Assembly: GCA_050633505.1 (NCBI GenBank)
Contig: JBOEGQ010000013.1
Coordinates: 124,001 to 188,000, forward strand
Direction of reading: 5' to 3'
Source of the DNA: UBA1672 sp050633505
Lineage (GTDB): Bacteria > Pseudomonadota > Alphaproteobacteria > Micavibrionales > Micavibrionaceae
DNA: 64,000 nucleotides
Shown here: in pieces, positions 46,669 to 54,803 of the stretch
Position numbering within the stretch: position 1 is the stretch's first letter
How the letters are laid out: every line of letters begins with the position of its first letter
Program-made: the position numbers and the translations under genes
The notes under the pieces: model-generated
Seen by the model: only the letters and a program-made list of their open reading frames with translations
What the model was told of the DNA's origin: nothing
Database searches by the model: none

Positions 46669-47634
46669 GTGAAAAGCATGGCATATAAGAATCAGATTGC
46701 GACTGTTTTTGGCGGAAGTGGTTTTGTCGGGTGCCAGATTGTCAGAGAACTTGCCGCCAAAGGGTTTACGGTGAAAATTGCGACACGTGTACCGGAACGT
46801 GCGAATGCTTTAAAACCGTGCGGGGCTGTCGGGCAGGTTGTCCCGGTTTTATGTGATTATTCAGACGCGCATAGTGTGCGCGAAGCCGTTAAAAATGCGG
46901 ACTATGTTGTTAATTGTATCGGTATATTATTTGAAAAGGGAAAGCGCCGTCGTTTCCAAAATGCGCATGTCGATATACCGGCAATGATTGCAAAATCTTG
47001 TGCAGATGAGGGTGTCTCCCGCTTTGTCCATATCTCGGCCTTGGGATGTGATACCGGAACATCAAAATATGCAAAGAGTAAGTCAGAGGGGGAGGAGGCT
47101 GTTCTTGCCAACTTCCCGTCGGCAACTGTTCTAAGGCCAAGTGTTATTTTTGGTGCAGATGACAATTTCTTTAATATGTTTGCAGAAATGTCACGTTATG
47201 TGCCTGTTTTACCTTTAATTGGTGGCGGAAAAACAAAATTTCAACCGGTTTTTGTCGGAGATGTTGCAGATTGTGTTATGGCGGCTTTGACCTCCGATGG
47301 ATATCAAGGGAAAGTGTATCAACTCGGTGGTGCAGATGTGGTTAGTCTTCATGAGATTTATGAACTTTTGTTTGAGCATACAGGACGTAAGCGTTCATGT
47401 GTTTCCTTACCGTTCAGTCTTGCGAAGGTGCAGGCATCTTTCTTGTCATTACTGCCAAAGCCTCCTTTAACACCAGATCAGGTGGAGAGCTTAAAGACCG
47501 ATAATATTGTTGATGAAAAAGGATTAAATATGCAGCATTTAGGTGTAGAGCCTACATCTATGGATTTGATTTTACCTTCTTATCTTGAAAGCTATCAATC
47601 AGGCGGAAGTCTTTCAAATGTTGCATCACTTTAA
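46669..47634 (+). CDS. NDUFA9-like NAD(P)-binding SDR protein
   Basis: Atypical short-chain dehydrogenase/reductase related to the complex I accessory subunit NDUFA9, common in alphaproteobacteria. About 321 residues: nucleotide-binding VFGGSGFVGCQIVREL at the N-terminus, then RFVHISALGCD, KYAKSKSEGEEAV (the YxxxK-like site) and RPSVIFGADDNFFNMFAEM. I chose a GTG at 46669, five bases after AAAGGA; the next ATG, at 46678, is 14 bases from it. It precedes surA and may be co-transcribed. Confidence 0.88.
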   Translation: MKSMAYKNQIATVFGGSGFVGCQIVRELAAKGFTVKIATRVPERANALKPCGAVGQVVPVLCDYSDAHSVREAVKNADYVVNCIGILFEKGKRRRFQNAHVDIPAMIAKSCADEGVSRFVHISALGCDTGTSKYAKSKSEGEEAVLANFPSATVLRPSVIFGADDNFFNMFAEMSRYVPVLPLIGGGKTKFQPVFVGDVADCVMAALTSDGYQGKVYQLGGADVVSLHEIYELLFEHTGRKRSCVSLPFSLAKVQASFLSLLPKPPLTPDQVESLKTDNIVDEKGLNMQHLGVEPTSMDLILPSYLESYQSGGSLSNVASL

Positions 47635-47658
47635 AGAATAAGTGAAAGGGAGCTTTAT

Positions 47659-48615
47659 ATGCGTGCTTATATTCGTACCGTATGTTTTTTATGTTTGGCG
47701 TTTCTAATGACAATGCCTGTCGGAGGGCGTGTCTCTTATGCTGCAGTGCAGGAAATTGTTGCAGTTGTGAATGATGATGTGATTTCCGGGCGTGATCTTC
47801 AACGACGGTTAAAGTTAATTATGGGATCTTCCGGTTTGCCGAACAAGCCAGAGATTCGTCAAAAGCTTAGGCCTCAGATCATGGAGAACCTGATTAATGA
47901 AAAGATTATGTTGCAAGAGGCGAGGAAAGCACGCGTTGATGTAACACAGGCGGAGATTGATAAGGGCTTCTTGCAAATTGCATCTCAGAATAAATTTAAG
48001 CCAGATCAGTTCAAAGCGGTTTTGAAACGAAATGGTATTGATGTTGGTACAATGCAGGATCAGATCCGTGCGCAGATCGCGTGGTCCAAGGTTGTGCAGA
48101 AACGTTTGCGTCCGCGCGTTGTGATTTCTGATCGTGATGTTGAAGATGCGTATGAACGCATTCAGTCAAAAATTGGAACAACTGAATATCTTGCGGCTGA
48201 AATCTTGCTTCCTATTATTGATGGTAAAAATGAAAAAGAGGTGAAGCAGCTTGCGGATCGTTTGGTGCGTGAGATACGCAGTGGGAAGGCCAGTTTCTTT
48301 AAGTTGGCACAACAATTCTCCGGCGCGGCAGGTGCATCGAAGGGTGGTGATACCGGATGGATGCAAGAGGCACAAATTCAGCAGGAAGTACTGAGCGGAT
48401 TGCAAAAGGTTAAGAAGAATCAAGTGACCAGCCCGATCAAAACGTTGAATGGTTATCATCTGTTTTTCTTGCGTGATACGCGTATTTTGAATGAAAGTAC
48501 AATGCCTTCACGGGATCAGATACAATATAATCTGGGTGCAGCCCGTTTGGAAAAGTTGCAAACGCGTCACTTGATGGATTTGCGGGCGGCATCTTTTATT
48601 GATATCCGCCAATGA
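47659..48615 (+). CDS. surA: SurA-like periplasmic peptidyl-prolyl isomerase
   Basis: Periplasmic chaperone and parvulin-type isomerase for outer-membrane proteins. The 318 residues include a signal peptide (ending SYAA), a SurA N-terminal chaperone domain (VAVVNDDVISGRDLQRRLKL) and a single parvulin domain near residues 170-275 (ASKGGDTGWMQEAQI). E. coli SurA has two parvulin domains, so this is the shorter alphaproteobacterial form. It overlaps rsmA in an ATGA. lptD and pdxA, common neighbours elsewhere, are not here. Confidence 0.9.
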   Translation: MRAYIRTVCFLCLAFLMTMPVGGRVSYAAVQEIVAVVNDDVISGRDLQRRLKLIMGSSGLPNKPEIRQKLRPQIMENLINEKIMLQEARKARVDVTQAEIDKGFLQIASQNKFKPDQFKAVLKRNGIDVGTMQDQIRAQIAWSKVVQKRLRPRVVISDRDVEDAYERIQSKIGTTEYLAAEILLPIIDGKNEKEVKQLADRLVREIRSGKASFFKLAQQFSGAAGASKGGDTGWMQEAQIQQEVLSGLQKVKKNQVTSPIKTLNGYHLFFLRDTRILNESTMPSRDQIQYNLGAARLEKLQTRHLMDLRAASFIDIRQ

Positions 48616-49484
48616 CAAAAACCTTGTCTATACAGGATCGGATTTCACGCATAGAGGCGTTGCCCCCTTTGCGTGAGGTAATTGGTGCACATGGGTTAAG
48701 CGCGCAAAAATCTTTGGGGCAGAATTTTCTTTTGGATCTGAATATTACCGATAAGATTGTGCGTGAGGCAATGGCGCGTGATGGTGATGCATGGCAAGGT
48801 GTGCATGCCTTTGAGATTGGCCCGGGGCCGGGGGGATTGACGCGTGCTTTATTGAAAAGCCCTGTTGAGCGGGTGAGTGCCATTGAATTTGATGCGCGGG
48901 CCGTTTCGGCCTTAAATGATGTTATTGTTACATGTGATGGTGATCTTGATGTTATCAACGCCGATGCAATGAAAGCTGACTTAACATCATTTGGTAAGGC
49001 GCCGCGTGTGATTGTTGCCAATCTTCCGTATAATATTGCAACGCCGTTATTATTGGGGTGGTTGAAACAGATTAGGGCGGATAAAACATCCTATCAATCC
49101 ATGACCCTTATGTTTCAAAAAGAAGTGGCAGATCGTATTGTCGCGCAAGAAGACACAAAGGCTTATGGTCGTCTTGCCGTTATTACGCAATGGCTATGCC
49201 ATGTCACGAAAATCTATGATCTTCCTCCATCTGCTTTTACGCCACCGCCCAAGGTTATGTCTTCGGTTGTGCATTTATCACCACGTGATTTGGGTGATGG
49301 GGATGTGTCTGATTTCTCCGCGGTAGAGGCCGTAACTGCGGCTGCTTTTAATCAGCGCCGGAAGATGATCAGATCATCTTTAAAGGCCTATATGCCTGCG
49401 GTAGAGGCTTTGGGTATTGATCCGCAAAAGCGCGCAGAGAATTTAAGTGTGCAAGATTATCTGAACATTGCGGCCTATAAATAG
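48612..49484 (+). CDS. rsmA: 16S rRNA adenine dimethyltransferase RsmA (KsgA)
   Basis: Dimethylates two adjacent adenines (A1518 and A1519) near the 3' end of 16S rRNA, a late step in small-subunit assembly. The 290 residues contain LGQNFLLDLNI, the SAM-binding EIGPGPGGLTRALL and the catalytic motif NLPYNIATPLL. The C-terminal helical domain ends in QRRKMIRSSLK and the LSVQDYLNIAA motif. It is translationally coupled to surA (ATGA overlap). Confidence 0.96.
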   Translation: MTKTLSIQDRISRIEALPPLREVIGAHGLSAQKSLGQNFLLDLNITDKIVREAMARDGDAWQGVHAFEIGPGPGGLTRALLKSPVERVSAIEFDARAVSALNDVIVTCDGDLDVINADAMKADLTSFGKAPRVIVANLPYNIATPLLLGWLKQIRADKTSYQSMTLMFQKEVADRIVAQEDTKAYGRLAVITQWLCHVTKIYDLPPSAFTPPPKVMSSVVHLSPRDLGDGDVSDFSAVEAVTAAAFNQRRKMIRSSLKAYMPAVEALGIDPQKRAENLSVQDYLNIAAYK

Positions 49485-49490
49485 CGTGGG

Positions 49491-50132
49491 CTACAACCCT
49501 TCTTTTAATCCTCTGACAAAGTCTGATAGCCCAACCATACGTCTGCGTTTGATCCGCTCTGCGTCTAATATGGTTTGTGCCTTTTGAATTGCACCTTCAA
49601 CATCGTTATTGATAATGACATAGTCATATTCGGTATAATGGGACATTTCATCGGCGGCCTTGGACATGCGGCCTCTGATATCGCTTTCTGATTCCATTGT
49701 ATCGCGTGAACGATTGCGTAAACGTTTCTCTAACTCAGATCGTGCCGGGGGCAGGATGAAAACGGTGACAAGATCTTCTCTGGCAATTTCGCAAAGTTGC
49801 TGTGTGCCTTGCCAGTCGATGTCAAAAATAACGTCTTTCCCTTGAGAGAGGGCTTCTTCAACAGGGGCGCGTGGTGTGCCGTAGTAATTATCAAAGACCT
49901 TGGCGTGTTCCAGCATATCACCATTATCAATCATATCGCGGAATTCATCGGTTGTGACAAAGTAATAATCTTGTGCGTGAACCTCACCGGCTCTTCTTTT
50001 GCGGGTGGTCGTGGAGACGGAGATTACCAGATTCTCATTGTTCTGTAGTAATGCGCGCGTAATTGTGGTCTTGCCTGCACCAGAGGGAGAGGACATTACA
50101 TACATCAGGCCGCGTCGTCTAATTGTGGTCAA
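49491..50132 (-). CDS. gmk: Guanylate kinase
   Basis: Phosphorylates GMP to GDP with ATP in nucleotide metabolism. At 213 residues it has the P-loop SSPSGAGKTT near residue 16, the GMP-binding RKRRAGEVHAQDYYF region and DIDWQGTQQL with the conserved aspartates, then the lid residues and the arginine-rich RLRNRSRDT. Family length is normal. It converges with rsmA. The long AT-rich gap to arsR lies upstream and contains its promoter. Confidence 0.97.
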   Translation of the reverse strand: MTTIRRRGLMYVMSSPSGAGKTTITRALLQNNENLVISVSTTTRKRRAGEVHAQDYYFVTTDEFRDMIDNGDMLEHAKVFDNYYGTPRAPVEEALSQGKDVIFDIDWQGTQQLCEIAREDLVTVFILPPARSELEKRLRNRSRDTMESESDIRGRMSKAADEMSHYTEYDYVIINNDVEGAIQKAQTILDAERIKRRRMVGLSDFVRGLKEGL

Positions 50133-50479
50133 GGTTTATCTCCAGTTTGTCTTTCATACATGTTGCGATTAAACTAACGATACAGGAGGAAAAGCGCAAT
50201 TCTAAATCTTAATTCGAGATTATTCTTGCGAAAAATCTTAATACTGCTTAAAATTGATTTTGTTTGTGTTATGAGTATTTTAGGTCGTATAATTTACTAT
50301 CAAATAATAGATAAATGAATTTTTTTTATGGCCTTAATCTGAGATTGTGATAGCCTAGATGGCTATAGTGTTATTTTATTATTATATATTTTTACGATTA
50401 CGGGTATTTTTTTTACGTATAATCGGGTGTGTTTGTTTAATTGTTTCGTAATTTGATTGGGAACGAGATTATTTCAAAA
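50133..50479. other. AT-rich intergenic region between gmk and the ArsR-type gene
   Basis: This is the longest gap in the window (347 bases) and is unusually AT-rich, with poly-T and TATTATTATATA stretches. It should contain the divergent promoters of gmk and the repressor gene. Apart from the inverted repeat at 50350-50366 I see no convincing RNA gene or open frame. Confidence 0.6.
50350..50366. promoter_or_regulatory. Inverted repeat upstream of the ArsR-type repressor
   Basis: ATAGCC and GGCTAT are separated by five bases, in a region about 115 bases before the repressor ATG and next to an AT-rich, promoter-like stretch. It is a candidate operator, possibly self-regulating. Confidence 0.35.
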
Positions 50480-50785
50480 ATGGATGTAAATGAAATTGAG
50501 CATAATGTAGGGGTTGCAGTTAATCTGCTAAAAGCTTTATCAAACGAGAAGAGGCTCTTGATCGTTTGTGCTCTTTATAAAGGTGAGAAAAGTGTTGGTG
50601 AGCTGGAGGAGATTGTCGGCTTAAGCCAATCTGCGTTGTCACAGCATCTTGCCCGTTTACGCCGTGATAAACTTGTCCGTACAAGGCGCGAAGCGCAGAC
50701 AATTTATTATTCTTTAGAAGATGAGGCAACGAACGAAGTTTTGCATTGTCTCTATGATATTTATTCTCCTATTCATGACGAATAA
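50480..50785 (+). CDS. ArsR-family winged-helix repressor (BigR/SqrR-like)
   Basis: DNA-binding dimer, 101 residues. The winged helix reads GELEEIVGLSQSALSQHLAR with the wing ending RREAQTIYYSL, and the nearest relatives by eye are BigR/SqrR persulphide sensors. The first sensor cysteine of those is present in LLIVCALYKGE. The second cysteine, normally near the C-terminus after LYxIF, is a serine here, while a different cysteine lies five residues earlier (LHCLYDIYS). It lacks the classic metal-binding CVC of ArsR. A TTG 13 codons upstream could also start it. Confidence 0.85.
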   Translation: MDVNEIEHNVGVAVNLLKALSNEKRLLIVCALYKGEKSVGELEEIVGLSQSALSQHLARLRRDKLVRTRREAQTIYYSLEDEATNEVLHCLYDIYSPIHDE

Positions 50786-50796
50786 TAAAGCGTCGC

Positions 50797-51738
50797 TTAT
50801 TTTTCCATTATTATAGCCAGTTTTTCTTTTACCGTAGAGATTTCTATATCGGCGATGTTGTCTTGTTGTAATGTGATGACATTCTCACCTTTGGGCGCGT
50901 GTTTTTTTGGTTGGCTGTGATCGGAGAATAAAGCAAGGCAAGGGCAGGCTGTTGGGCCAATCATGTGCATTGGGCCTGTGTCGTTTCCGACTGCTGCGCG
51001 TGCTTTGTGCGCTAATGCCGCAATTTGGAACAAAGATGTTTGTCCCGTCAGATCCAGCGCATCGGGGCATATGGATTTTATGTTCTGTGTGACTTGTTTT
51101 TCTGCATCCGTGCCGAGTAATACAATTTGGTAACCTTTTGCTGTAAGCTGCTTTGCTAGTTCACCATAAGATTGATATGGCCAGCGTTTTTGCGGATGTT
51201 GTGGGGCAGAGCCGGGAACAAACAAAACATATGGTGGGTGTAAGGGGAATGTCGATAAATCTTCGTTAACCCATTGTAGTTTATCGATTTCAACATTTTC
51301 TATACCGACCAAACCAAGTGTCTGTTGATGCCCCTCAAAGGCATGCCCTGCGGTGCGTTCGGGACTGGTGTTGCGGTGTGATGCACCTTGCGCCGCACCA
51401 ACCCATTCGGGTTTCTTCTTTTTAGGGAATAATTTCAAATACAATTCGGTTCTGTCATTATTTTGCAAATCATAGACTCTATCAAACCTACCGTGGGTAA
51501 GTGTTTTGCGTAGAGACAGCCAACCGGAAATGTTTGGGAATTTGGGTCTTTTATCAATTAATACATCATCAAAATATCCGCATTTTTCACCAAATTTTTT
51601 GAACATCTGTGTGGTTAGTAATGTGATATGTGCATTTGGGTGGTGTTTGCGGATTGCTGCCATCGGCCCCATGGCCTGAACGAAATCCCCCAGAGCACTT
51701 AATTTTATGACGAGGATTCTCGTTTGGTCGTCTGGCAT
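50797..51738 (-). CDS. Glycosyltransferase family 9 (heptosyltransferase-like)
   Basis: Probable cytoplasmic-face glycosyltransferase adding heptose or a related sugar to the LPS core. At 313 residues it has the family start ILVIKLSALGDFVQAMG, the middle RWPYQSYGEL, and the nucleotide-sugar region GNDTGPMHMIGPTACPCLALF. The usual GDxVLT start is slightly altered, and the acceptor is unknown. It ends a two-gene unit with the family 4 glycosyltransferase upstream (four-base gap). No waaC/waaF set is nearby. Confidence 0.87.
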   Translation of the reverse strand: MPDDQTRILVIKLSALGDFVQAMGPMAAIRKHHPNAHITLLTTQMFKKFGEKCGYFDDVLIDKRPKFPNISGWLSLRKTLTHGRFDRVYDLQNNDRTELYLKLFPKKKKPEWVGAAQGASHRNTSPERTAGHAFEGHQQTLGLVGIENVEIDKLQWVNEDLSTFPLHPPYVLFVPGSAPQHPQKRWPYQSYGELAKQLTAKGYQIVLLGTDAEKQVTQNIKSICPDALDLTGQTSLFQIAALAHKARAAVGNDTGPMHMIGPTACPCLALFSDHSQPKKHAPKGENVITLQQDNIADIEISTVKEKLAIIMEK

Positions 51739-51742
51739 ATTC

Positions 51743-52960
51743 TTATTCCGCTTCTCTTACTTTGTAGCTTTGCTTGCTATGCTCAAAAGTATCTTTAGGA
51801 GGAGGAGATTGTAAGGGCGTTTTTAAGATCTCTGCATAAACATCCAATGTTTTTTGAATCATGAGATCCTTTGTAAAATGTTTTGCGATATGTGACATGG
51901 ATCGTGTTGCGAGGACGGCACGCTGCGTCGGGTCAAGTGCCAAGGCTTCGTGTAGAGCCTGCGCCAGTGCGTCTGAATTTGATGGGGGAACCAGCCATCC
52001 TGTTTGTCCGCGTATGATTGTTTCACGTGCACCACCATGGTCACTTGCAATGATGGGGCGACCCATGGCCTGTGCTTCGACCGGTACACGACCGAACCCT
52101 TCGGGGTCAGTTGACGGGCATACCACAACGGTAGAGAGCATGTAAGCAGCCGGCATGTCATGGCATTGATCGACAATGCGGATTTGTGATCCTAAGTTTT
52201 TCTCTTCTATCGAGGCTTCAAGCTCTTTTCGGTATTCTGTCCGACCTTGGTCAGATCCAATAATGACGCAGAAAACATCAGGTCTGTTAAGACGTGCCAT
52301 TGCATCGATCAGAACATGATGCCCTTTCCATCGGGTCAAACGTCCGGGCAGCATCACAATGTTTGCTTCATCCGGTACGCGCCATTCGGTGGCCAAGTTG
52401 ATCATGCGTTCTGGTGTGACAACAGTCGGATGAAAGCGCTCCATCGGGATACCGCGATGGATTCTACGAATGCGCTCAGGCCCGATTGTATAGTTATTGA
52501 CGAGGTATTCGGCTACAAAATCAGATATGGCAATGACGATCTCACCATGCGCGATTGAGCCATTATAAAGGCGTTTTGCCTCACCATTGATGTTATAGGG
52601 GGCATGGCATGTTGTAATGAAATTAGCATCCGTTCCTTTACAGGCGCGCCATGCGCTCCATGCGGGGGCACGGCTGCGGGCGTGTATGATATCGACATTA
52701 TGTTTGGCGATTAATTTGCGCAAACGTTTGATATTTTGCCACATGATGATGGGATTTTTGCTATGTACCGGTAAGTCGATATGTGTTGCGCCAACGCGCT
52801 CTAACTCTGATATGCGATATCCGCCATGAGATACAACAAGTGCCTTCGCGCCTGCTTTTGCGATGGCCGCTGCAACGTCAATGCAGCCTTGTTCTGCGCC
52901 TCCAGCACCGAGTGATGGGATGACTTGCATTATAACGGGACGTTTTGAATTCTGATTCAT
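51743..52960 (-). CDS. Glycosyltransferase family 4
   Basis: Retaining GT-B glycosyltransferase for LPS core or another surface glycan. It has about 405 residues, with the N-terminal glycine-rich loop VIPSLGAGGAEQGCIDVA and the C-terminal EX7E motif in PEGFGRVPVEAQAMGRP. It is co-directional with the family 9 gene, four bases apart, so the two probably act on the same glycan. A GTG two codons upstream could be the start. Sugar and acceptor cannot be read from sequence. Confidence 0.9.
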   Translation of the reverse strand: MNQNSKRPVIMQVIPSLGAGGAEQGCIDVAAAIAKAGAKALVVSHGGYRISELERVGATHIDLPVHSKNPIIMWQNIKRLRKLIAKHNVDIIHARSRAPAWSAWRACKGTDANFITTCHAPYNINGEAKRLYNGSIAHGEIVIAISDFVAEYLVNNYTIGPERIRRIHRGIPMERFHPTVVTPERMINLATEWRVPDEANIVMLPGRLTRWKGHHVLIDAMARLNRPDVFCVIIGSDQGRTEYRKELEASIEEKNLGSQIRIVDQCHDMPAAYMLSTVVVCPSTDPEGFGRVPVEAQAMGRPIIASDHGGARETIIRGQTGWLVPPSNSDALAQALHEALALDPTQRAVLATRSMSHIAKHFTKDLMIQKTLDVYAEILKTPLQSPPPKDTFEHSKQSYKVREAE

Positions 52961-53046
52961 GACCACATAAAATAATGATGTTTTTCTGCTCTGGAAAGCG
53001 TTTTCGTAATCAGCTATGTATAAAATACAGAATAAAAAGGTGTTTC

Positions 53047-53805
53047 ATGACGATTTCTTATTTCCAAACCAAGCGAAACTATAAAATTGCATATAAAAAA
53101 TCGGAGGGAAGGCACGAGCAAAGCGCGTTACCAACTGTTGTGTTCTTAGGTGGCTTTAAATCCGATATGACCGGGACGAAGGCGGTTTACCTTGAAGAGG
53201 AATGTAAAAAGCGTGGTCAGGGTTTTGTGCGTTTTGATTATTTCGGGCACGGTGAATCTGAAGGGGATTTCGTCGATGGAACGATTGGGCGCTGGCTAGA
53301 AGATGCTGCGGATATTCTGGATAATATCGTACAGGGTAAGATTATTTTGGTCGGATCTTCTATGGGGGGATGGATTTCATTACTGTTGTTGATGCGTCAG
53401 ACGCAACGCATCCACGCATTTGTCGGTATTGCCGCGGCGCCTGATTTTACCAAGGAAATTGAGGCAGAATTAAGCGATGCACAGAAACAAGAAATGATGG
53501 AAACCGGATTGGTTAAAGTGCCGAATGATTACTCTGATGATCCATATATTTTTACCCGTGCATTAATTGAAGATGGTCGAAATCGATGTGTTTTAGATAA
53601 GACGCATCAGGTCGATGTTCCAATGGTTTTATTGCAAGGGCGGTGTGATACATCGGTACCGTGGAAAAAGGCACTACGTATTAAAGAGCATGTACAAAGT
53701 CCCGAGGCCGAGATTATATTCATAGATGATGGAGATCACCGTCTATCACGTCCGCAAGACCTTACCTTATTAGGTGAGGTGGTTGAACGCCTTACGTATA
53801 AATAG
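53047..53805 (+). CDS. Alpha/beta hydrolase (ABHD10-like)
   Basis: Serine hydrolase, 252 residues. The nucleophile elbow GSSMGG, the FLGGFKSDMTGTKA oxyanion strand, the acidic residue in LLQGRCDTSVPW and the histidine in DDGDHRLSRP form a complete catalytic triad. The pattern is close to mitochondrial ABHD10, an esterase or depalmitoylase, so an ester or thioester substrate is likely, but the natural one is unknown. The ATG at 53047 is favoured by AAAGG six bases before; 24 upstream codons in the longer frame look non-coding. Confidence 0.88.
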   Translation: MTISYFQTKRNYKIAYKKSEGRHEQSALPTVVFLGGFKSDMTGTKAVYLEEECKKRGQGFVRFDYFGHGESEGDFVDGTIGRWLEDAADILDNIVQGKIILVGSSMGGWISLLLLMRQTQRIHAFVGIAAAPDFTKEIEAELSDAQKQEMMETGLVKVPNDYSDDPYIFTRALIEDGRNRCVLDKTHQVDVPMVLLQGRCDTSVPWKKALRIKEHVQSPEAEIIFIDDGDHRLSRPQDLTLLGEVVERLTYK

Positions 53806-53824
53806 GTAAAACAAGGCGCCGCAC

Positions 53825-54373
53825 TTAACGTTTGCTATATTTATAGCCGCCTTTTTTGTCTTTCTTTTTCCAAGAATCCACTTTGTCCATTCCTTCTTCT
53901 TCTTTCTTGCTAAAGAGGGCATTCAGAAGGAAGACAATGAGGGCAAATCCACCGAAAACCAGAATTGCCTTTTGCTCTAATAAAAAGCCAATGATTTTTT
54001 GAAGGCCGGTAATATTTTTCTTAACGGCATCGGGTTCTTTTAGTTTGGTAACCTCGGTTTCCTGGTCCAGTGCATCACTTTGTGTAAAGCTTTGGGCGAA
54101 ATCCGATTGTGGTTCTGACATCTCATCTTTTTCAATCGGTTGTTCAACCGGTGTGTTGGAAAGGTCAATCGGATTAATATCACTGATTGTTTCACCAAAG
54201 GCCTGTACATTGGTTTTCCACTGATCGTGGCTTTCCTTATGGTATTTATCCCATAACGCGCCAACATCACTGAGGTGGAATCCTTTATCCTGATTTTGGA
54301 TGAAAAAATAGACATCATGTCCCAAAGACATAATGGCAGGCATCAGAATAATAAAAAACAAAAGTTTGCGCAT
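53825..54373 (-). CDS. Hypothetical protein with signal peptide and C-terminal membrane helix
   Basis: Not recognised. The 182-residue protein has an N-terminal hydrophobic segment (residues 4-18), a long acidic, probably disordered middle, a second helix (about 133-152, ILVFGGFALIVFLLNALF), and a highly charged, lysine-rich tail. The likely layout is periplasmic middle and cytoplasmic basic tail, or the reverse. It sits alone, 120 bases before the tRNA gene on the other strand. Function unknown. Confidence 0.75.
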   Translation of the reverse strand: MRKLLFFIILMPAIMSLGHDVYFFIQNQDKGFHLSDVGALWDKYHKESHDQWKTNVQAFGETISDINPIDLSNTPVEQPIEKDEMSEPQSDFAQSFTQSDALDQETEVTKLKEPDAVKKNITGLQKIIGFLLEQKAILVFGGFALIVFLLNALFSKKEEEGMDKVDSWKKKDKKGGYKYSKR

Positions 54374-54494
54374 GGTAATACAGCCTTACAAAAAATCAGA
54401 TAAATTTGCGACATTCTATCAATAGAGTTGAGATTCGCAAAGGTCGGACTTGAATTTTTATACAAGAGTGTTTAGGGTGCGCGTGCAATTCAGT

Positions 54495-54584
54495 GGAGAG
54501 GTGGCCGAGTGGCTTAAGGCGCACGCTTGGAAAGCGTGTTTAGGGTTAAACCTAACGTGGGTTCGAATCCCATCCTCTCCGCCA
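54495..54584 (+). tRNA. tRNA-Ser (anticodon GGA)
   Basis: The 90-base gene folds into a cloverleaf. The acceptor stem is GGAGAGG with CCTCTCC, the anticodon stem CACGC/GCGTG holds the loop TTGGAAA (anticodon GGA), a long type II variable arm follows, and the T-loop is GTTCGAATC. CCA is encoded at 54582-54584. It reads UCU/UCC serine codons. A weak promoter and no clear terminator were seen. Confidence 0.97.
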
Positions 54585-54803
54585 TTTCTTTATTTTTAGG
54601 TTTCCTACCTTAAAAATCGCCGATATACCGTAATGTCATTGGGTACCCTAACCTCATATAGTTCTCTATAGCGCAATAATTAAAAGAAATTTCAGGTTGT
54701 TATTTGGAATACTTCGGTATTCAGTGCATGCTATTTTCTTGCTGTATGTTTGGTATCTTCTCTAGGGTCAGGGGGCTTTAACTTACCTGACGAGGAGAGT
54801 GTA

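Noticed and set aside
47659..48615. SurA truncated by mutation
   Set aside because: A single parvulin domain is a normal layout in alphaproteobacteria, and the gene ends in a clean ATGA overlap with rsmA.
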